A stretch of DNA of 64,000 nt from Rahnella aceris (GCF_011684115.1 NZ_JAADJV010000008.1:1-64000); one strand, 5' to 3'. Shown: positions 55,039 through 64,000, counted from the first letter of the stretch. The notes: generated from the letters alone by a model not told the origin. Program-made: numbers and translations.

Positions 55039-55968
55039 TTGCGATATAACAAGTCCGTTTTAGCTGCCCTTTGTGGTACTGCGTTTTTTGCTTGTCAGGT
55101 TCAGGCAGCGAAATTATCCATCCTGATCGATGACTTTGGTTATCGCCAGCATGAGGAAAACCAGGTACTTCAGATGCCAAAAGCGGTATCGGTCGCGATT
55201 TTTCCCAACGCACCCGATTCGCAGATGATGATGAACAAGGCTCACCAGCAGGGGCGTGAAATTCTGATCCATCTGCCGATGGCGCCACTTAGTAAGCAAC
55301 CGCTGGAAAAAGACACGCTGACACCCTCCATGAGCGCCGCAGAAGTGAAACGTATTGTCGATCAGGCGATCAGCAATATCCCTTACGCGATTGGCATCAA
55401 TAACCATATGGGTAGTGCTATGACCTCCAGCCTGACCGGGATGGAAAATGTCATGCAGGCAATGAATGCCCACAACCTGTTTTTCCTCGACAGCATGACC
55501 ATTGGTAACACTCAGTCAGTCAAAGCGGCTCAGGGCACCCGGGTGAAAGTCATTAAGCGCAATGTCTTTTTAGATGATGTGCAGAATGAAGCGGAAATCC
55601 GCCGTCAGTTTGAACGCGCAATTCAGCTCGCACGCAAGAATGGATATGCCATCGCGATAGGACACCCGCATCCGACGACAGTGAAAGTGCTGCAGCAAAT
55701 GTTGCCGAATCTACCTTCCGATATCGTTCTGGTCAGGCCAAGTGATCTGCTGAACGAACCCCAGCGCAGCATACCCGCCGGTAAGGTCACGATTGCGCTC
55801 GTAAAATCATCACGTAAAGGCATCAGCGTCTGCCACCTCAGGCAACCTCTCCCGCAGATTTATGCCGACAGCATGTTTAAAATTCTCGGGGAAAGCCTGA
55901 AATCTTCACCCGCTGCGGCATTTGTTGAACGGCAGTATTCTGTGATAACAACTTTTACTAAAAAGTAG
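55039..55968 (+). CDS. yibQ: Divergent polysaccharide deacetylase YibQ
   Basis: Predicted periplasmic protein of the divergent polysaccharide deacetylase family (NodB-like fold); the substrate is unknown. It is 309 residues with a signal peptide (VLAALCGTAFFACQVQA). Family segments are LSILIDDFGYR (metal-site Asp pair), LIHLPMAPLSKQPLEKDTLTP, NNHMGSAMTSS and AIAIGHPHPTTV. I start at the TTG at 55039, which has GGGAAG upstream and begins at the same point as E. coli YibQ; the GTG at 55021 has no RBS and overlaps envC. The pair envC-yibQ is conserved, suggesting a cell-wall role. Confidence 0.9.
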   Translation: MRYNKSVLAALCGTAFFACQVQAAKLSILIDDFGYRQHEENQVLQMPKAVSVAIFPNAPDSQMMMNKAHQQGREILIHLPMAPLSKQPLEKDTLTPSMSAAEVKRIVDQAISNIPYAIGINNHMGSAMTSSLTGMENVMQAMNAHNLFFLDSMTIGNTQSVKAAQGTRVKVIKRNVFLDDVQNEAEIRRQFERAIQLARKNGYAIAIGHPHPTTVKVLQQMLPNLPSDIVLVRPSDLLNEPQRSIPAGKVTIALVKSSRKGISVCHLRQPLPQIYADSMFKILGESLKSSPAAAFVERQYSVITTFTKK

Positions 55969-56097
55969 AAATCGCACTCATTGGCGGTTTCCTGATTATA
56001 TTGGTGGTACGCATATATTTGGCATCACCAACTAACTTATTGATATCAATTGATTTCATAGCCAAACTAAAAAGTAGAGCTTCTGGGTTTTGCCTCA

Positions 56098-56103
56098 TAT
56101 AAT
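56098..56103 (+). promoter_or_regulatory. Possible -10 element upstream of the glycosyltransferase pair
   Basis: A perfect TATAAT lies 47-52 bp before the ATG at 56150, but the hexamer 17 bp upstream (TAGAGC) is a poor -35. The 181-bp gap 55969-56149 after yibQ is A/T-rich. An ops/JUMPstart element, common in LPS clusters, was looked for and not found. Confidence 0.4.
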
Positions 56104-56149
56104 GGGCGCTGTATATTTTTTTGACCGGACTGAGCAAGGGCGCTAACCG

Positions 56150-57373
56150 ATGGGACAAGATCGATCTAAAATTCTGCTACTGGATAGTGGCAAGGAATGG
56201 GGAGGCGGGACTAACAGCATGTTAGAACTGCTGAAAAGAATCGATCGTGAAAAATTTGAAATCAGCTGCTGCTTTTACAACGATTACGCCCGGGACAACG
56301 GCGAAACTATCAGTCAGATTTTAAACTCACTGAATGTACCGGTATTTTTTATTCCGCAGGTTAAGCAACCTGCCTGGGCGAAAATAGCTAAAGAAGTATT
56401 AAGAACGCTGTTTTTCTTTAGCAGTAATTTGCGTCAGAAAGCCATTTACTCTATCGACAAAATCTGGCGTATTAATCCCAATATCCGCAAAATTCACTCC
56501 CTGCTTGAACTCGGTCAGTTTGACATTCTCTATATGAATAATCAGCCCAGCTCTAACGTCGAAGGCTATTATTCTACTGCCGGTTTACCCACAGAAATCG
56601 TACAGCATTGTCGCATTGAACCGGTGCTCAACCGGGAGGTTGTGCGCATCGTTAACCGGTTCTGCCACAGCATTATCTCTGTTTCTCAAGGCGTTCAGGA
56701 ACAACTGCTCAAACGTGGTGTACGCAAAGAGTTATGTTTTACCGTTTTTAATGGCATTGATATCCATCAGCCATTGCCCGAAGGCACAAAAATCCGGGAA
56801 GAATTAGCAGCCGACAACGACACGTTCATCTTTGGCAGTATAGGTTCTCTGATTAACCGCAAAGCTCATCACTTCACATTACTGGCACTAGACAAATTTA
56901 ATCGCGCATTTCCGGAAGCCAAATGGAAAATGGTGTTTGTGGGTGAAGGCCCGAATTTACGCCGTCTCATTCAGCAAACTTCGGCTCTGAATATGATGGA
57001 TAAAGTGGTATTTACAGGCTTCCAGAGCAATGCGCTGGAATATCTGTCCGCGTTTGATGCCTTTATATTAGGCTCAAAAAGTGAAGGGCTTCCGCGGGTC
57101 GTGTTGGAATCCATGCTGCTGAAAACGCCGGTGATTGGTTCGAATGTCACCGGTACAGCCGAACTGATTAAAAATGCAGAAACCGGCATGTTATTTGAGT
57201 ATGGCGATATTGATATGCTCTTTAATCATATGAAAACACTGTATCTCAATGCCCATCTGAGAAATGAAATTGCAGAGCAGGCAAATCTGACTGTTCGCGA
57301 AAAATTTGCAATTGAAAAATATGTCTCAGGCGTTGAAACCGTTTTAAGCAGTGTGAAAAAGAAACAAGGCTGA
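56150..57373 (+). CDS. Glycosyltransferase family 4 protein
   Basis: A 407-residue GT-B fold glycosyltransferase of unknown acceptor. The N-terminal half begins ILLLDSGKEWGGGTNSML, the glycine-rich acceptor-side loop of GT4 enzymes. The donor-side half has FGSIGSLINRKAHHFTL (about 228-244), MVFVGEGPNLRRL (about 261), and the E-x7-E retaining motif SEGLPRVVLE with Glu312 and Glu320. AAGGG precedes the ATG. No membrane segment is obvious apart from a hydrophobic patch near 86-92. It lies 2 bp before the next gene, with which it forms a cassette between yibQ and tdh, where E. coli has waaH. Base composition looks more A/T-rich than the neighbours. A role in LPS core or another surface glycan is inferred from location. 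Confidence 0.85.
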   Translation: MGQDRSKILLLDSGKEWGGGTNSMLELLKRIDREKFEISCCFYNDYARDNGETISQILNSLNVPVFFIPQVKQPAWAKIAKEVLRTLFFFSSNLRQKAIYSIDKIWRINPNIRKIHSLLELGQFDILYMNNQPSSNVEGYYSTAGLPTEIVQHCRIEPVLNREVVRIVNRFCHSIISVSQGVQEQLLKRGVRKELCFTVFNGIDIHQPLPEGTKIREELAADNDTFIFGSIGSLINRKAHHFTLLALDKFNRAFPEAKWKMVFVGEGPNLRRLIQQTSALNMMDKVVFTGFQSNALEYLSAFDAFILGSKSEGLPRVVLESMLLKTPVIGSNVTGTAELIKNAETGMLFEYGDIDMLFNHMKTLYLNAHLRNEIAEQANLTVREKFAIEKYVSGVETVLSSVKKKQG

Positions 57374-57375
57374 AT

Positions 57376-58305
57376 ATGTTCAAATTTCTAAATCCAAAAT
57401 ATCGTCACATTCTTTCACGCCATAATTTGCCGTATGACGGGACCGTCATGGCAGGAAAACCAAAGAACAGCGTGACGTCTGTGGTGATCCCTTCCGCGGG
57501 GGCTGACTATATTGAAGAAGCTTGTCTGTGTGCAGAGTTTGCCGATAAATTTGCGACCGCATTACAGGAAATCGTGATTGTTACCGATCAGGCTGCCAGC
57601 CAGTTTCGCCCGTTACCGGAGAAAGTCCGGATCGTCACGCTTCACCCTGAAACCAAATCCGGTGATTATCGTTATAAACAAATTTATCTCAGCCGCCTGA
57701 TCAAACTGATGGCGCCTTTGCAGGCCAGAACTGACGGTATTTTGATGATCGATTCCGATCTTAATTTGCTTAAAATGCCGGAAATTCAGTTACATGAAAA
57801 TCATATTTATTCAAGTTTCCGTCAGGGCAAGATGATTGCCAAACTGGACGGTTGTGATCCTGAGATCATCCCGGCGTATTACAAAAACAGCGTGCGTCCT
57901 TATATTGTCGATCACGTGAACGGCGCTTTTTTAGCCGCCACGCGTAAAACCTGGGAGCGTTTGTGCCCGCTGTGGATTATGTTTTTCATCGATACATGGA
58001 ACATTCTGCCAGACAACCAGCCCCCGACAGATCAACTGCCTCTGGCGGCCATGCTGGATACGCTGGACATCAAAAGCGTCAATCTGGGCGACTGGATGAA
58101 CTGGCCGGTATCGAAAAAAATTGGCGGCACACCGTCGGTTATCCCTAAAGAAGTGATCGGCGCTCATGGCGGCTTCCCGCTGACAGAATGGCAAAAGTAT
58201 CTGGCTTCACCGGATAATGAACTGTTATTCAAAGGTCAGGATTACACCCGTAAAGTGCGTTATCTGACGGATGACGAGAAACAAATGGCCGGTCCTGCGG
58301 CGTAA
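57376..58305 (+). CDS. Putative GT-A type glycosyltransferase, family not recognised
   Basis: A 309-residue soluble protein that I cannot assign to a named family. Its layout resembles retaining GT-A enzymes of the GT8 type. A nucleotide-binding-like strand SVVIPSAGADYIEEA is near 34, and EIVIVTD is near 65. The DxD-type motif MIDSDLNLL has Asp126 and Asp128, followed by NGAFLAATRKTW (182-193), DQLPLAAML (219-227) and HGGFPLTEW (264-272), in the order DxD, NxG, DQ, HxG expected for such enzymes. It starts 2 bp after the GT4 gene and is probably translated with it. The stop is followed by a bidirectional hairpin. The activity is inferred from motif order only. Confidence 0.7.
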   Translation: MFKFLNPKYRHILSRHNLPYDGTVMAGKPKNSVTSVVIPSAGADYIEEACLCAEFADKFATALQEIVIVTDQAASQFRPLPEKVRIVTLHPETKSGDYRYKQIYLSRLIKLMAPLQARTDGILMIDSDLNLLKMPEIQLHENHIYSSFRQGKMIAKLDGCDPEIIPAYYKNSVRPYIVDHVNGAFLAATRKTWERLCPLWIMFFIDTWNILPDNQPPTDQLPLAAMLDTLDIKSVNLGDWMNWPVSKKIGGTPSVIPKEVIGAHGGFPLTEWQKYLASPDNELLFKGQDYTRKVRYLTDDEKQMAGPAA

Positions 58306-58325
58306 AGACTGCGCCCGCTATCAGC

Positions 58326-58353
58326 AAAAGCCCGCTATTTTCAGCGGACTTTT
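58326..58353. terminator. Probable bidirectional terminator before tdh
   Basis: AAAAGCCCGCT and AGCGGACTTTT form a stem with one mismatch around ATTTTC, with A and T tracts on opposite sides. It separates the glycosyltransferase pair from the convergent kbl-tdh operon. Confidence 0.75.
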
Positions 58354-58372
58354 GCATTTTCAGAGCGCCAGA

Positions 58373-59395
58373 TTACCAGTTAAGTATCACTTTGCCGGAA
58401 TGCCCGGAGCGCATCGCATCAAACCCTTTCTGGAATTCATCAATCGGAAAATGGTGCGTAATCAGAGGTGTAAGATCTAATCCTGACTGGATCAGGGCGG
58501 CCATTTTGTACCAGGTTTCGAACATTTCCCTTCCGTAAATCCCTTTAATAAACAGTCCTTTGAAAATCACCTGATTCCAGTCGATTGCCATCTCGGTCGA
58601 TGGAATGCCCAGCATCGCAATCCGGCCGCCATGATTCATGGCGTTAAGCATGCTGCGAAATGCCGCAGGTGCACCTGACATTTCCAGCCCGACGTCAAAC
58701 CCTTCCGTCATGCCCAGCTCATCCATCACATTCTGCAAGCTTTGCTGGCTGACATTCACCGCCCGCGTCACACCCATTTTGCGCGCGAGTTCCAGACGGT
58801 ATTCGTTCATATCCGTGATCACCACATGGCGGGCACCGACATGTTTGCAAATGGCTGCCGCCATGATGCCAATCGGCCCGGCACCGCTGATCAGAACATC
58901 CTCGCCGACCAGATCAAACGACAATGCGGTATGCACAGCATTACCAAAGGGATCAAAAATGGCAGCCAGATCATCAGAAATATTGTCCGGGATTTTAAAC
59001 GCATTAAAAGCAGGCAATACCAGATACTCCGCAAAAGCGCCCGGACGGTTTACCCCCACGCCCTGTGCGTTGCGGCACAAATGCGTACGTCCTCCCCGGC
59101 AATTACGGCAGTGTCCGCAGGTAATATGCCCCTCGCCCGACACCCGGTCACCGATACTGAAACCTTTAACTTCCTGCCCGATGCCCACCACTTCGCCGAC
59201 ATATTCGTGTCCGACCACCATTGGTACGGGAATGGTTTTTTGTGACCATTCGTCCCAGTTGTAGATGTGCACATCGGTTCCGCAAATGGCGGTTTTACGG
59301 ATTTTGATCAGCAAATCGTTGTGCCCTAATTCCGGCACGGCCACATCCGTCATCCAGATGCCTTCTTCACGTTTGAGTTTTGCTAAAGCTTTCAT
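58373..59395 (-). CDS. tdh: L-threonine 3-dehydrogenase
   Basis: Oxidises threonine with NAD+ to 2-amino-3-ketobutyrate. The 340-residue zinc-containing medium-chain dehydrogenase has the catalytic-zinc ligands in [13 protein letters not shown] (Cys38) and [11 protein letters not shown], the structural-zinc cluster [15 protein letters not shown] (about 97-111), and the Rossmann motif [12 protein letters not shown] (about 170). I prefer the ATG at 59395 because GAGGA is six bases before it; the ATG at 59401 is too close to the same RBS. It follows kbl by 9 bp in a conserved threonine-degradation operon. Confidence 0.96.
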   Translation of the reverse strand: MKALAKLKREEGIWMTDVAVPELGHNDLLIKIRKTAICGTDVHIYNWDEWSQKTIPVPMVVGHEYVGEVVGIGQEVKGFSIGDRVSGEGHITCGHCRNCRGGRTHLCRNAQGVGVNRPGAFAEYLVLPAFNAFKIPDNISDDLAAIFDPFGNAVHTALSFDLVGEDVLISGAGPIGIMAAAICKHVGARHVVITDMNEYRLELARKMGVTRAVNVSQQSLQNVMDELGMTEGFDVGLEMSGAPAAFRSMLNAMNHGGRIAMLGIPSTEMAIDWNQVIFKGLFIKGIYGREMFETWYKMAALIQSGLDLTPLITHHFPIDEFQKGFDAMRSGHSGKVILNW

Positions 59396-59404
59396 CGACA
59401 TTCC

Positions 59405-60601
59405 TCAGGCGATCACGCCAAGTTTTTTGCCAATACGGGTGAAGGCTTCAACGGCCTTTTCGATTTGTTCCGTGCTGTGCGCTGCTGACATTTGAGTACG
59501 GATGCGCGCCTGCCCCTGAGGCACCACCGGGTAAAAGAAACCGGTGACGTAAATCCCTTCCTGCTGCAAAAGCGACGCAAACTCCTGAGCCAGACGAGCC
59601 TCGCCAAGCATCACCGGGATAATGGCGTGATCAGCCCCCGCCAGCGTGAAACCCGCGGCGGTCATTTTCTCGCGGAACAATTTTGAATTGCTGAGCAAAC
59701 GCTCACGCAGTTCGCTGCCTTCTTCGAGCATGGAAAGCACTTTCAGGGAGGCAGAAACAATCGACGGTGCCAGGGAATTAGAGAAGAGATAGGGCCGCGA
59801 ACGCTGACGCAACCAGTCGATCACTTCCTGACGCGCAGCGGTATAACCGCCGGAAGCCCCGCCCAGCGCTTTGCCAAGCGTGCCAGTGATGATGTCCACG
59901 CGCCCCATCACATCGCAATATTCGTGCGTTCCCCGCCCTTCGGCACCGACAAAACCTACCGCATGGGAATCATCGACCATCACCAGCGCGTCGAACCGTT
60001 CGGCCAGGTCGCACACGCCCTTCAGGTTGGCTATCACGCCATCCATTGAAAATACGCCGTCAGTTGCCACCAGAATATGACGGGCACCCTCATCTTTTGC
60101 CTGCTGCAAACGGGTTTCCAGTTCAGACATATCGTTGTTGGCATACCGATAGCGTTTCGCTTTGCATAAGCGAACACCATCGATTATTGAGGCATGATTC
60201 AGCGCATCCGAAATGATGGCGTCTTCTTCACCCAGCAGTGTTTCAAATAACCCACCGTTGGCATCAAAGCAGGAGGAATAGAGGATCGCATCGTCCATAC
60301 CGAGAAAGTCAGCCAGACGGTGTTCAAGTTCTTTGTGCGTATCTTGTGTGCCGCAGATAAAGCGGACCGAAGCCATGCCGAAACCGTGGCTGTCGAGACC
60401 GGCTTTTGCAGCACGGATCAGTTCGGGATGATTCGCCAGGCCAAGGTAGTTGTTGGCGCAAAAATTGATCACCGGACGGCCGCCAGCGACGGAGACTTCA
60501 GCCTGCTGGGGCGTGGTGAGAATGCGTTCTTCTTTAAACAGCCCTTCAACCCGGGCCTGCTCCAGCTGATCTTCCAGCTGGCGATAAAACGAAACAGACA
60601 T
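59405..60601 (-). CDS. kbl: 2-amino-3-ketobutyrate CoA ligase
   Basis: PLP enzyme that splits 2-amino-3-ketobutyrate with CoA into glycine and acetyl-CoA, following Tdh. The 398 residues equal E. coli Kbl. It belongs to the alpha-oxoamine synthases: [14 protein letters not shown] near 46, [18 protein letters not shown] near 100, [21 protein letters not shown] near 205, and the PLP lysine in [15 protein letters not shown] (about 244). AGGAGA precedes the ATG at 60601. First gene of kbl-tdh; divergent from hldD. An Lrp role is known in E. coli, but no site was identified here. Confidence 0.97.
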   Translation of the reverse strand: MSVSFYRQLEDQLEQARVEGLFKEERILTTPQQAEVSVAGGRPVINFCANNYLGLANHPELIRAAKAGLDSHGFGMASVRFICGTQDTHKELEHRLADFLGMDDAILYSSCFDANGGLFETLLGEEDAIISDALNHASIIDGVRLCKAKRYRYANNDMSELETRLQQAKDEGARHILVATDGVFSMDGVIANLKGVCDLAERFDALVMVDDSHAVGFVGAEGRGTHEYCDVMGRVDIITGTLGKALGGASGGYTAARQEVIDWLRQRSRPYLFSNSLAPSIVSASLKVLSMLEEGSELRERLLSNSKLFREKMTAAGFTLAGADHAIIPVMLGEARLAQEFASLLQQEGIYVTGFFYPVVPQGQARIRTQMSAAHSTEQIEKAVEAFTRIGKKLGVIA

Positions 60602-60843
60602 ACAGTATTCTCCTGAAATGACTCATTCACGGAATACCTTACTAATCTGCATATAAAATAACGATGGAAGTGCTCACAATATCTTTGTTTTGCAGCATAG
60701 TTCACGCCTTACGCTCTGAAACATAAGAATCCCTGTTATCGGACACCTTCCCAATGTGAGCTTCATAATGAAGTGTTATGATATTACCCAATATACAGGC
60801 TGTGCATGGTGCGCAGTTCTTCAAATGATTAAAGGTGAATCCC

Positions 60844-61776
60844 ATGATAATCGTCACTGGCGGCGCTGGTTTTATCGGCAGCAATATTATTAAATCGCTC
60901 AATGATATGGGATACCGCGATATTCTGGTGGTGGATAATCTGAAAGATGGCACCAAGTTCGTCAATCTGGTGGATCTGGATATTGCGGATTATTGCGACA
61001 AAGAAGATTTTATCGCCAGCATCGTGGCCGGCGACGATCTGGGTGATATCGACGCCATTTTCCACGAAGGCGCATGCTCTTCCACTACCGAGTGGGACGG
61101 CAAGTACATGATGGATAACAACTATCAGTACTCTAAAGATGTCCTGCATTATTGTTTAGATCGCAGCATTCCCTTCCTTTATGCGTCTTCCGCAGCCACT
61201 TATGGTAGCCAGAGCACCAGCTTTGTTGAAGAGCGTAAATACGAGCAACCGCTGAACGTCTATGGTTACTCTAAGTTCCTGTTTGACCAGTATGTTCGCG
61301 AAATTCTGCCGCACGCTGAATCTCAAATTTGTGGTTTCCGTTATTTCAACGTTTACGGACCGCGTGAAGGCCATAAAGGCAGCATGGCGAGCGTAGCGTT
61401 CCATCTGAATAATCAGATCAAGGCCGGGGAGAACCCAAAACTGTTCTCGGGCAGCGAAGGCTTCAAACGCGATTTTATCTACGTGGGTGATGTGGCAGCC
61501 GTGAACCTGTGGTTCTGGCAAAACGGTGTTTCGGGCATTTTTAACTGCGGTACCGGACGTTCGGAATCCTTCCAGGCCGTGGCAGATGCTGTCGTGGCAT
61601 ACCACAAGTCTGGCGATATCGAATACATTCCATTCCCGGAAAAACTCAAAGGCCGTTACCAGTCCTTCACACAGGCCGACATGACGGCCCTGCGTAACGC
61701 CGGTTACGACAAACCGTTCAAAACGGTTGCCGAAGGTGTTACGGAATACATGAGCTGGCTTAACCGCACAGTTTAA
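60844..61776 (+). CDS. hldD: ADP-L-glycero-D-manno-heptose 6-epimerase
   Basis: Final step in making ADP-L-glycero-D-manno-heptose, the heptose donor for the LPS inner core. The 310-residue short-chain dehydrogenase has the N-terminal NADP motif [12 protein letters not shown], the substrate loop [20 protein letters not shown] (about 77-96), and the catalytic YGYSK (about 139-143). [22 protein letters not shown] is also typical. The start is the ATG at 60844 with AAAGGTG upstream; a GTG at 60835 lies inside the RBS region. It leads a run of heptose-transfer genes. Confidence 0.97.
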   Translation: MIIVTGGAGFIGSNIIKSLNDMGYRDILVVDNLKDGTKFVNLVDLDIADYCDKEDFIASIVAGDDLGDIDAIFHEGACSSTTEWDGKYMMDNNYQYSKDVLHYCLDRSIPFLYASSAATYGSQSTSFVEERKYEQPLNVYGYSKFLFDQYVREILPHAESQICGFRYFNVYGPREGHKGSMASVAFHLNNQIKAGENPKLFSGSEGFKRDFIYVGDVAAVNLWFWQNGVSGIFNCGTGRSESFQAVADAVVAYHKSGDIEYIPFPEKLKGRYQSFTQADMTALRNAGYDKPFKTVAEGVTEYMSWLNRTV

Positions 61777-61806
61777 GCCCTGCACATTGAGGAATGGATT
61801 AACGGT

Positions 61807-62856
61807 ATGAAAATACTGGTAATTGGGCCGTCATGGGTCGGTGACATGATGATGTCACAAAGTCTTTATCGCACCCTGAAAGCTGCGCACCCCGACGCTC
61901 AGATTGACGTGATGGCACCTGCATGGTGCCGTCCTTTACTTGATCGCATGCCGGAAGTACATCAGGCGCTGGCCATGCCGCTGGGCCACGGTGCGCTGGA
62001 ATTGGGCGAACGTCGTCGTCTGGGTATTTCATTGCGCAATGAGAAATATCAGCGTGCATTCGTTCTGCCTAACTCGTTTAAATCGGCGCTGGTTCCTTTC
62101 TTTGCCCGTATTCCGCAACGCACCGGCTGGCGTGGCGAAATGCGCTATGGTCTGCTCAATGATTTGCGGGTGCTGGATAAACCCGCTTTTCCACTGATGG
62201 TTCAGCGTTATGCTGCTCTGGGCTACGATGCCCGGCAAATCAAAACTGCCGCTGATCTTCCACAACCCATTCTCTGGCCGAAATTAGAGGTCGGCGACGC
62301 TGAAGTCACCGCAGTTAAAACCTCATTCTCTGTGGATAACACCCGGCCGCTGATTGGTTTCTGCCCTGGCGCAGAGTTTGGTCCGGCAAAGCGCTGGCCT
62401 CATTATCACTACGCGGTGTTGGCTGAAAAACTGATCAGCGAAGGCTATCAGGTGGTGCTCTTTGGCTCTGCAAAAGATAACGCAGCAGGTGAACAAATTC
62501 GCCTGGCACTGACAGAAAACGCACAACCTTTCTGTCTCAATCTGGCGGGGAAAACCTCATTGGATCAGGCGGTGGTGATGATTGCCGCCTGTCATGCGGT
62601 CGTCAGTAATGATTCAGGCCTGATGCACGTTGCCGCCGCGCTGGATAAACCGCTGATAGCACTTTACGGGCCCAGCAGCCCGGACTTCACACCGCCCCTC
62701 AGCCATCAGGCAAAAGTTATACGTCTGATCACTGGCTACCATAAAGTCCGTAAAGGCGATGCTGAAGAAGGCTATCACCAAAGTTTAATTGATATTCAAC
62801 CCGGACAAGTTTATCAGGAACTCACCCAGTTGCTGAGCGCAAGGAAGGAGCTTTAA
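61807..62856 (+). CDS. waaF: ADP-heptose:LPS heptosyltransferase II
   Basis: Adds the second heptose to the LPS inner core at the cytoplasmic face of the inner membrane. The 349-residue GT9 protein starts with VIGPSWVGDMMMSQSLYRTLK, the acceptor-side loop with conserved Asp. Donor-binding motifs are FCPGAEFGPAKRWP (about 183) and the GT9 signature VVSNDSGLMHVAAALDKPLIALYGPSSP (about 260-287). It lies 30 bp after hldD and overlaps waaC by one base (TAATG), so translation is coupled. Confidence 0.97.
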   Translation: MKILVIGPSWVGDMMMSQSLYRTLKAAHPDAQIDVMAPAWCRPLLDRMPEVHQALAMPLGHGALELGERRRLGISLRNEKYQRAFVLPNSFKSALVPFFARIPQRTGWRGEMRYGLLNDLRVLDKPAFPLMVQRYAALGYDARQIKTAADLPQPILWPKLEVGDAEVTAVKTSFSVDNTRPLIGFCPGAEFGPAKRWPHYHYAVLAEKLISEGYQVVLFGSAKDNAAGEQIRLALTENAQPFCLNLAGKTSLDQAVVMIAACHAVVSNDSGLMHVAAALDKPLIALYGPSSPDFTPPLSHQAKVIRLITGYHKVRKGDAEEGYHQSLIDIQPGQVYQELTQLLSARKEL

Positions 62857-63845
62857 TGCGGGTTCTCATCGTCAAAACGTCGTCCATGGGCGACGTTCTG
62901 CATACCCTTCCGGCGTTGACGGATGCTATGCAGGCCATTGCCGGGATCCGCTTTGACTGGGTCGTGGAAGAAGGATTTAGCCAGATCCCCGGCTGGCATC
63001 CTGCCGTTGATCGCGTGATACCTGTCGCCATCCGCCGCTGGCGTAAAAACTGGTTCGGCTCTGAAACCCGTCAGCAACGCTGCGACTTCAAACGCGAAGT
63101 TCAGTCTCAAACCTATGATGCGATCATTGATGCTCAGGGTCTGATTAAAAGCGCGGCACTGATCACCCGTGTCGCCAAAGGTGAAAAACACGGTCAGGAT
63201 TGTAAAAGTGCCCGTGAACCATTCGCCAGTTGGTTCTACAATCAGCGTCATGAAATCGATAAAAAGCAGCACGCGGTAGAGCGTACCCGGGAATTGTTTG
63301 CGAAAAGCCTGGGCTATGAAAAGCCATCAGGCCAGGGAGATTATGCTATTGCAGCACGTTTCCTCTCCCATCTTCCTGCCGACGCGGGCCGGTATCTGGT
63401 GTTTCTTCATGCCACCACCCGCGCCGATAAACATTGGCCGGAAGAACACTGGCGTGAGCTGATCAGCATGTTCGGCGGGCAAGATATCCGCATCAAACTT
63501 CCGTGGGGGGCAGACCATGAACATCAGCGCGCATTGCGTCTGGCAGAAGGTTTCCCTTATGTCGAGGTGTTGCCCAAGTTGAGTCTGGAAAAAGTTGCTG
63601 AGGTTTTAGCCGGTGCGAAAGCGGTCATTTCTGTTGATACGGGGCTGAGCCATCTGACTGCCGCGCTGGATCGTCCAAATATCACGCTTTACGGACCGAC
63701 CGATCCGGGATTGATTGGCGGGTATGGAAAGAATCAGTTTATCCTCAAAGCCGAGAACAATTCACTGGAAAACTTACCAGCCAAAACCGTCTTTGAGCGT
63801 CTGAGTGATCTGACCGCTGCGAAAGAGGAAATGAACCGACCATGA
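62856..63845 (+). CDS. waaC: LPS heptosyltransferase I
   Basis: Transfers the first heptose to Kdo2-lipid A. The 329-residue GT9 protein begins LIVKTSSMGDVLHTLPALTDA with the catalytic Asp13 position, and has DAQGLIKSAALITRVAKG. Further along are LHATTRADKHWPEEHW (about 189) and the donor motif ISVDTGLSHLTAALDRPNITLYGPTDPGLIGGYG (about 257-290). It overlaps waaF by one base at its start and the next GT9 gene by four bases at its end (ATGA), marking a tightly coupled core operon. Confidence 0.97.
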   Translation: MRVLIVKTSSMGDVLHTLPALTDAMQAIAGIRFDWVVEEGFSQIPGWHPAVDRVIPVAIRRWRKNWFGSETRQQRCDFKREVQSQTYDAIIDAQGLIKSAALITRVAKGEKHGQDCKSAREPFASWFYNQRHEIDKKQHAVERTRELFAKSLGYEKPSGQGDYAIAARFLSHLPADAGRYLVFLHATTRADKHWPEEHWRELISMFGGQDIRIKLPWGADHEHQRALRLAEGFPYVEVLPKLSLEKVAEVLAGAKAVISVDTGLSHLTAALDRPNITLYGPTDPGLIGGYGKNQFILKAENNSLENLPAKTVFERLSDLTAAKEEMNRP

Positions 63846-64000
63846 GCTACGTGATTATTTTCATCTTGCTGTGGCCGTTCAAAATGCTGATGAAGCCTTT
63901 TCATCAGGGCAAAGGGCGAAATCTGGTCATACAAACCGCCAAAATTGGTGATTTCGTCAATATCACGCCTTTACTGAAGCATTTAAAAAAATCAGATGTC
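63842..64000 (+). CDS. Glycosyltransferase family 9 protein (partial, heptosyltransferase-like)
   Basis: The first 53 codons of a gene cut off by the window edge. It starts at an ATG that overlaps the waaC stop by four bases. The N-terminus has a short hydrophobic segment (YVIIFILLWPF), then a basic stretch and LVIQTAKIGDFVNITPLLKHLKK in outline, which matches the GT9 start pattern IGDFVNITPLL seen in WaaF/WaaC-type enzymes. It is probably another LPS core heptosyl- or related transferase. The hydrophobic N-terminal segment is not found in waaF or waaC above. The exact role cannot be judged from the fragment. Confidence 0.75.
   Translation, partial: MSYVIIFILLWPFKMLMKPFHQGKGRNLVIQTAKIGDFVNITPLLKHLKKSDV

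Noticed and set aside
56130..56149. Possible ops/JUMPstart element before the GT4 gene
   Set aside because: AGGGCGCTAACC resembles but does not match the GGCGGTAGC core; more likely just the ribosome-binding region.
60716..60740. Sigma-32 promoter for hldD
   Set aside because: CTGAAA and CCCTGTTAT are present but only 9 bp apart, too short for sigma-32; heat control cannot be claimed from this.

Overview
The window reads as core chromosome of an enterobacterium. Almost every protein matches its Escherichia coli counterpart in length and motifs. Gene order, however, joins blocks that are separate in E. coli: the rrn-murI-btuB-trmA / oxyR-arg-ppc / met-priA-glp-tpiA-cpx block (85-90 min in E. 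coli) runs straight into trmL-cysE-gpsA-secB-envC-kbl-hldD-waa (81 min). With an extra peroxiredoxin-glutaredoxin hybrid and a rhiTN pair, this points to Yersiniaceae (Rahnella, Serratia, Yersinia or Ewingella relatives). That assignment is from memory of gene order and was not tested by a search.

Layout. 1-4.5 kb: the promoter of an rRNA operon leaving the window to the left, murI overlapping btuB, a cobalamin riboswitch and trmA. 4.5-7.3 kb: rhamnogalacturonan use (rhiN, rhiT). 7.5-12 kb: yijD-fabR, sthA, oxyR and a peroxiredoxin-glutaredoxin fusion divergent from oxyR across an OxyR site. 12-19.7 kb: arginine synthesis (argH, argB, argC against argE, with ARG boxes between) and ppc. 19.7-25.1 kb: methionine genes metF, metL, metB and metJ with two tandem met-box arrays. 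25.3-34.1 kb: rpmE, priA, cytR, ftsN, hslVU, menA, rraA, zapB. 34.1-38.3 kb: glycerol uptake and gluconeogenesis (glpF, glpK, glpX). 38.3-44.9 kb: emrD, fpr, yiiR, yiiQ, tpiA, sbp, pfkA. 45.2-48 kb: the Cpx envelope-stress system. 48-56 kb: trmL, cysE, gpsA, secB, grxC, yibN, gpmM, envC, yibQ. 56.1-58.3 kb: two less familiar glycosyltransferase-type genes. 58.3-60.6 kb: threonine degradation (kbl, tdh). 60.8 kb to the end: LPS inner-core heptose genes hldD, waaF, waaC and the first 53 codons of another family-9 transferase.

Many control sites are visible: an rrn P1 promoter with GC-rich discriminator, a B12 riboswitch with RBS-sequestering hairpin, a correctly spaced OxyR site, ARG boxes, met boxes, a CRP site before cytR, a sigma-32 promoter for hslVU overlapping the ftsN stop, a GlpR operator, a CpxR box, and many intrinsic terminators, several bidirectional between convergent genes.

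I saw no tRNA gene, insertion sequence, integrase, prophage or CRISPR array. The most accessory-looking parts are the rhiTN pair (4531-7281) and the two-gene glycosyltransferase cassette (56150-58305). I did not find a clearly new system; the second cassette gene is the best candidate for undescribed biochemistry.
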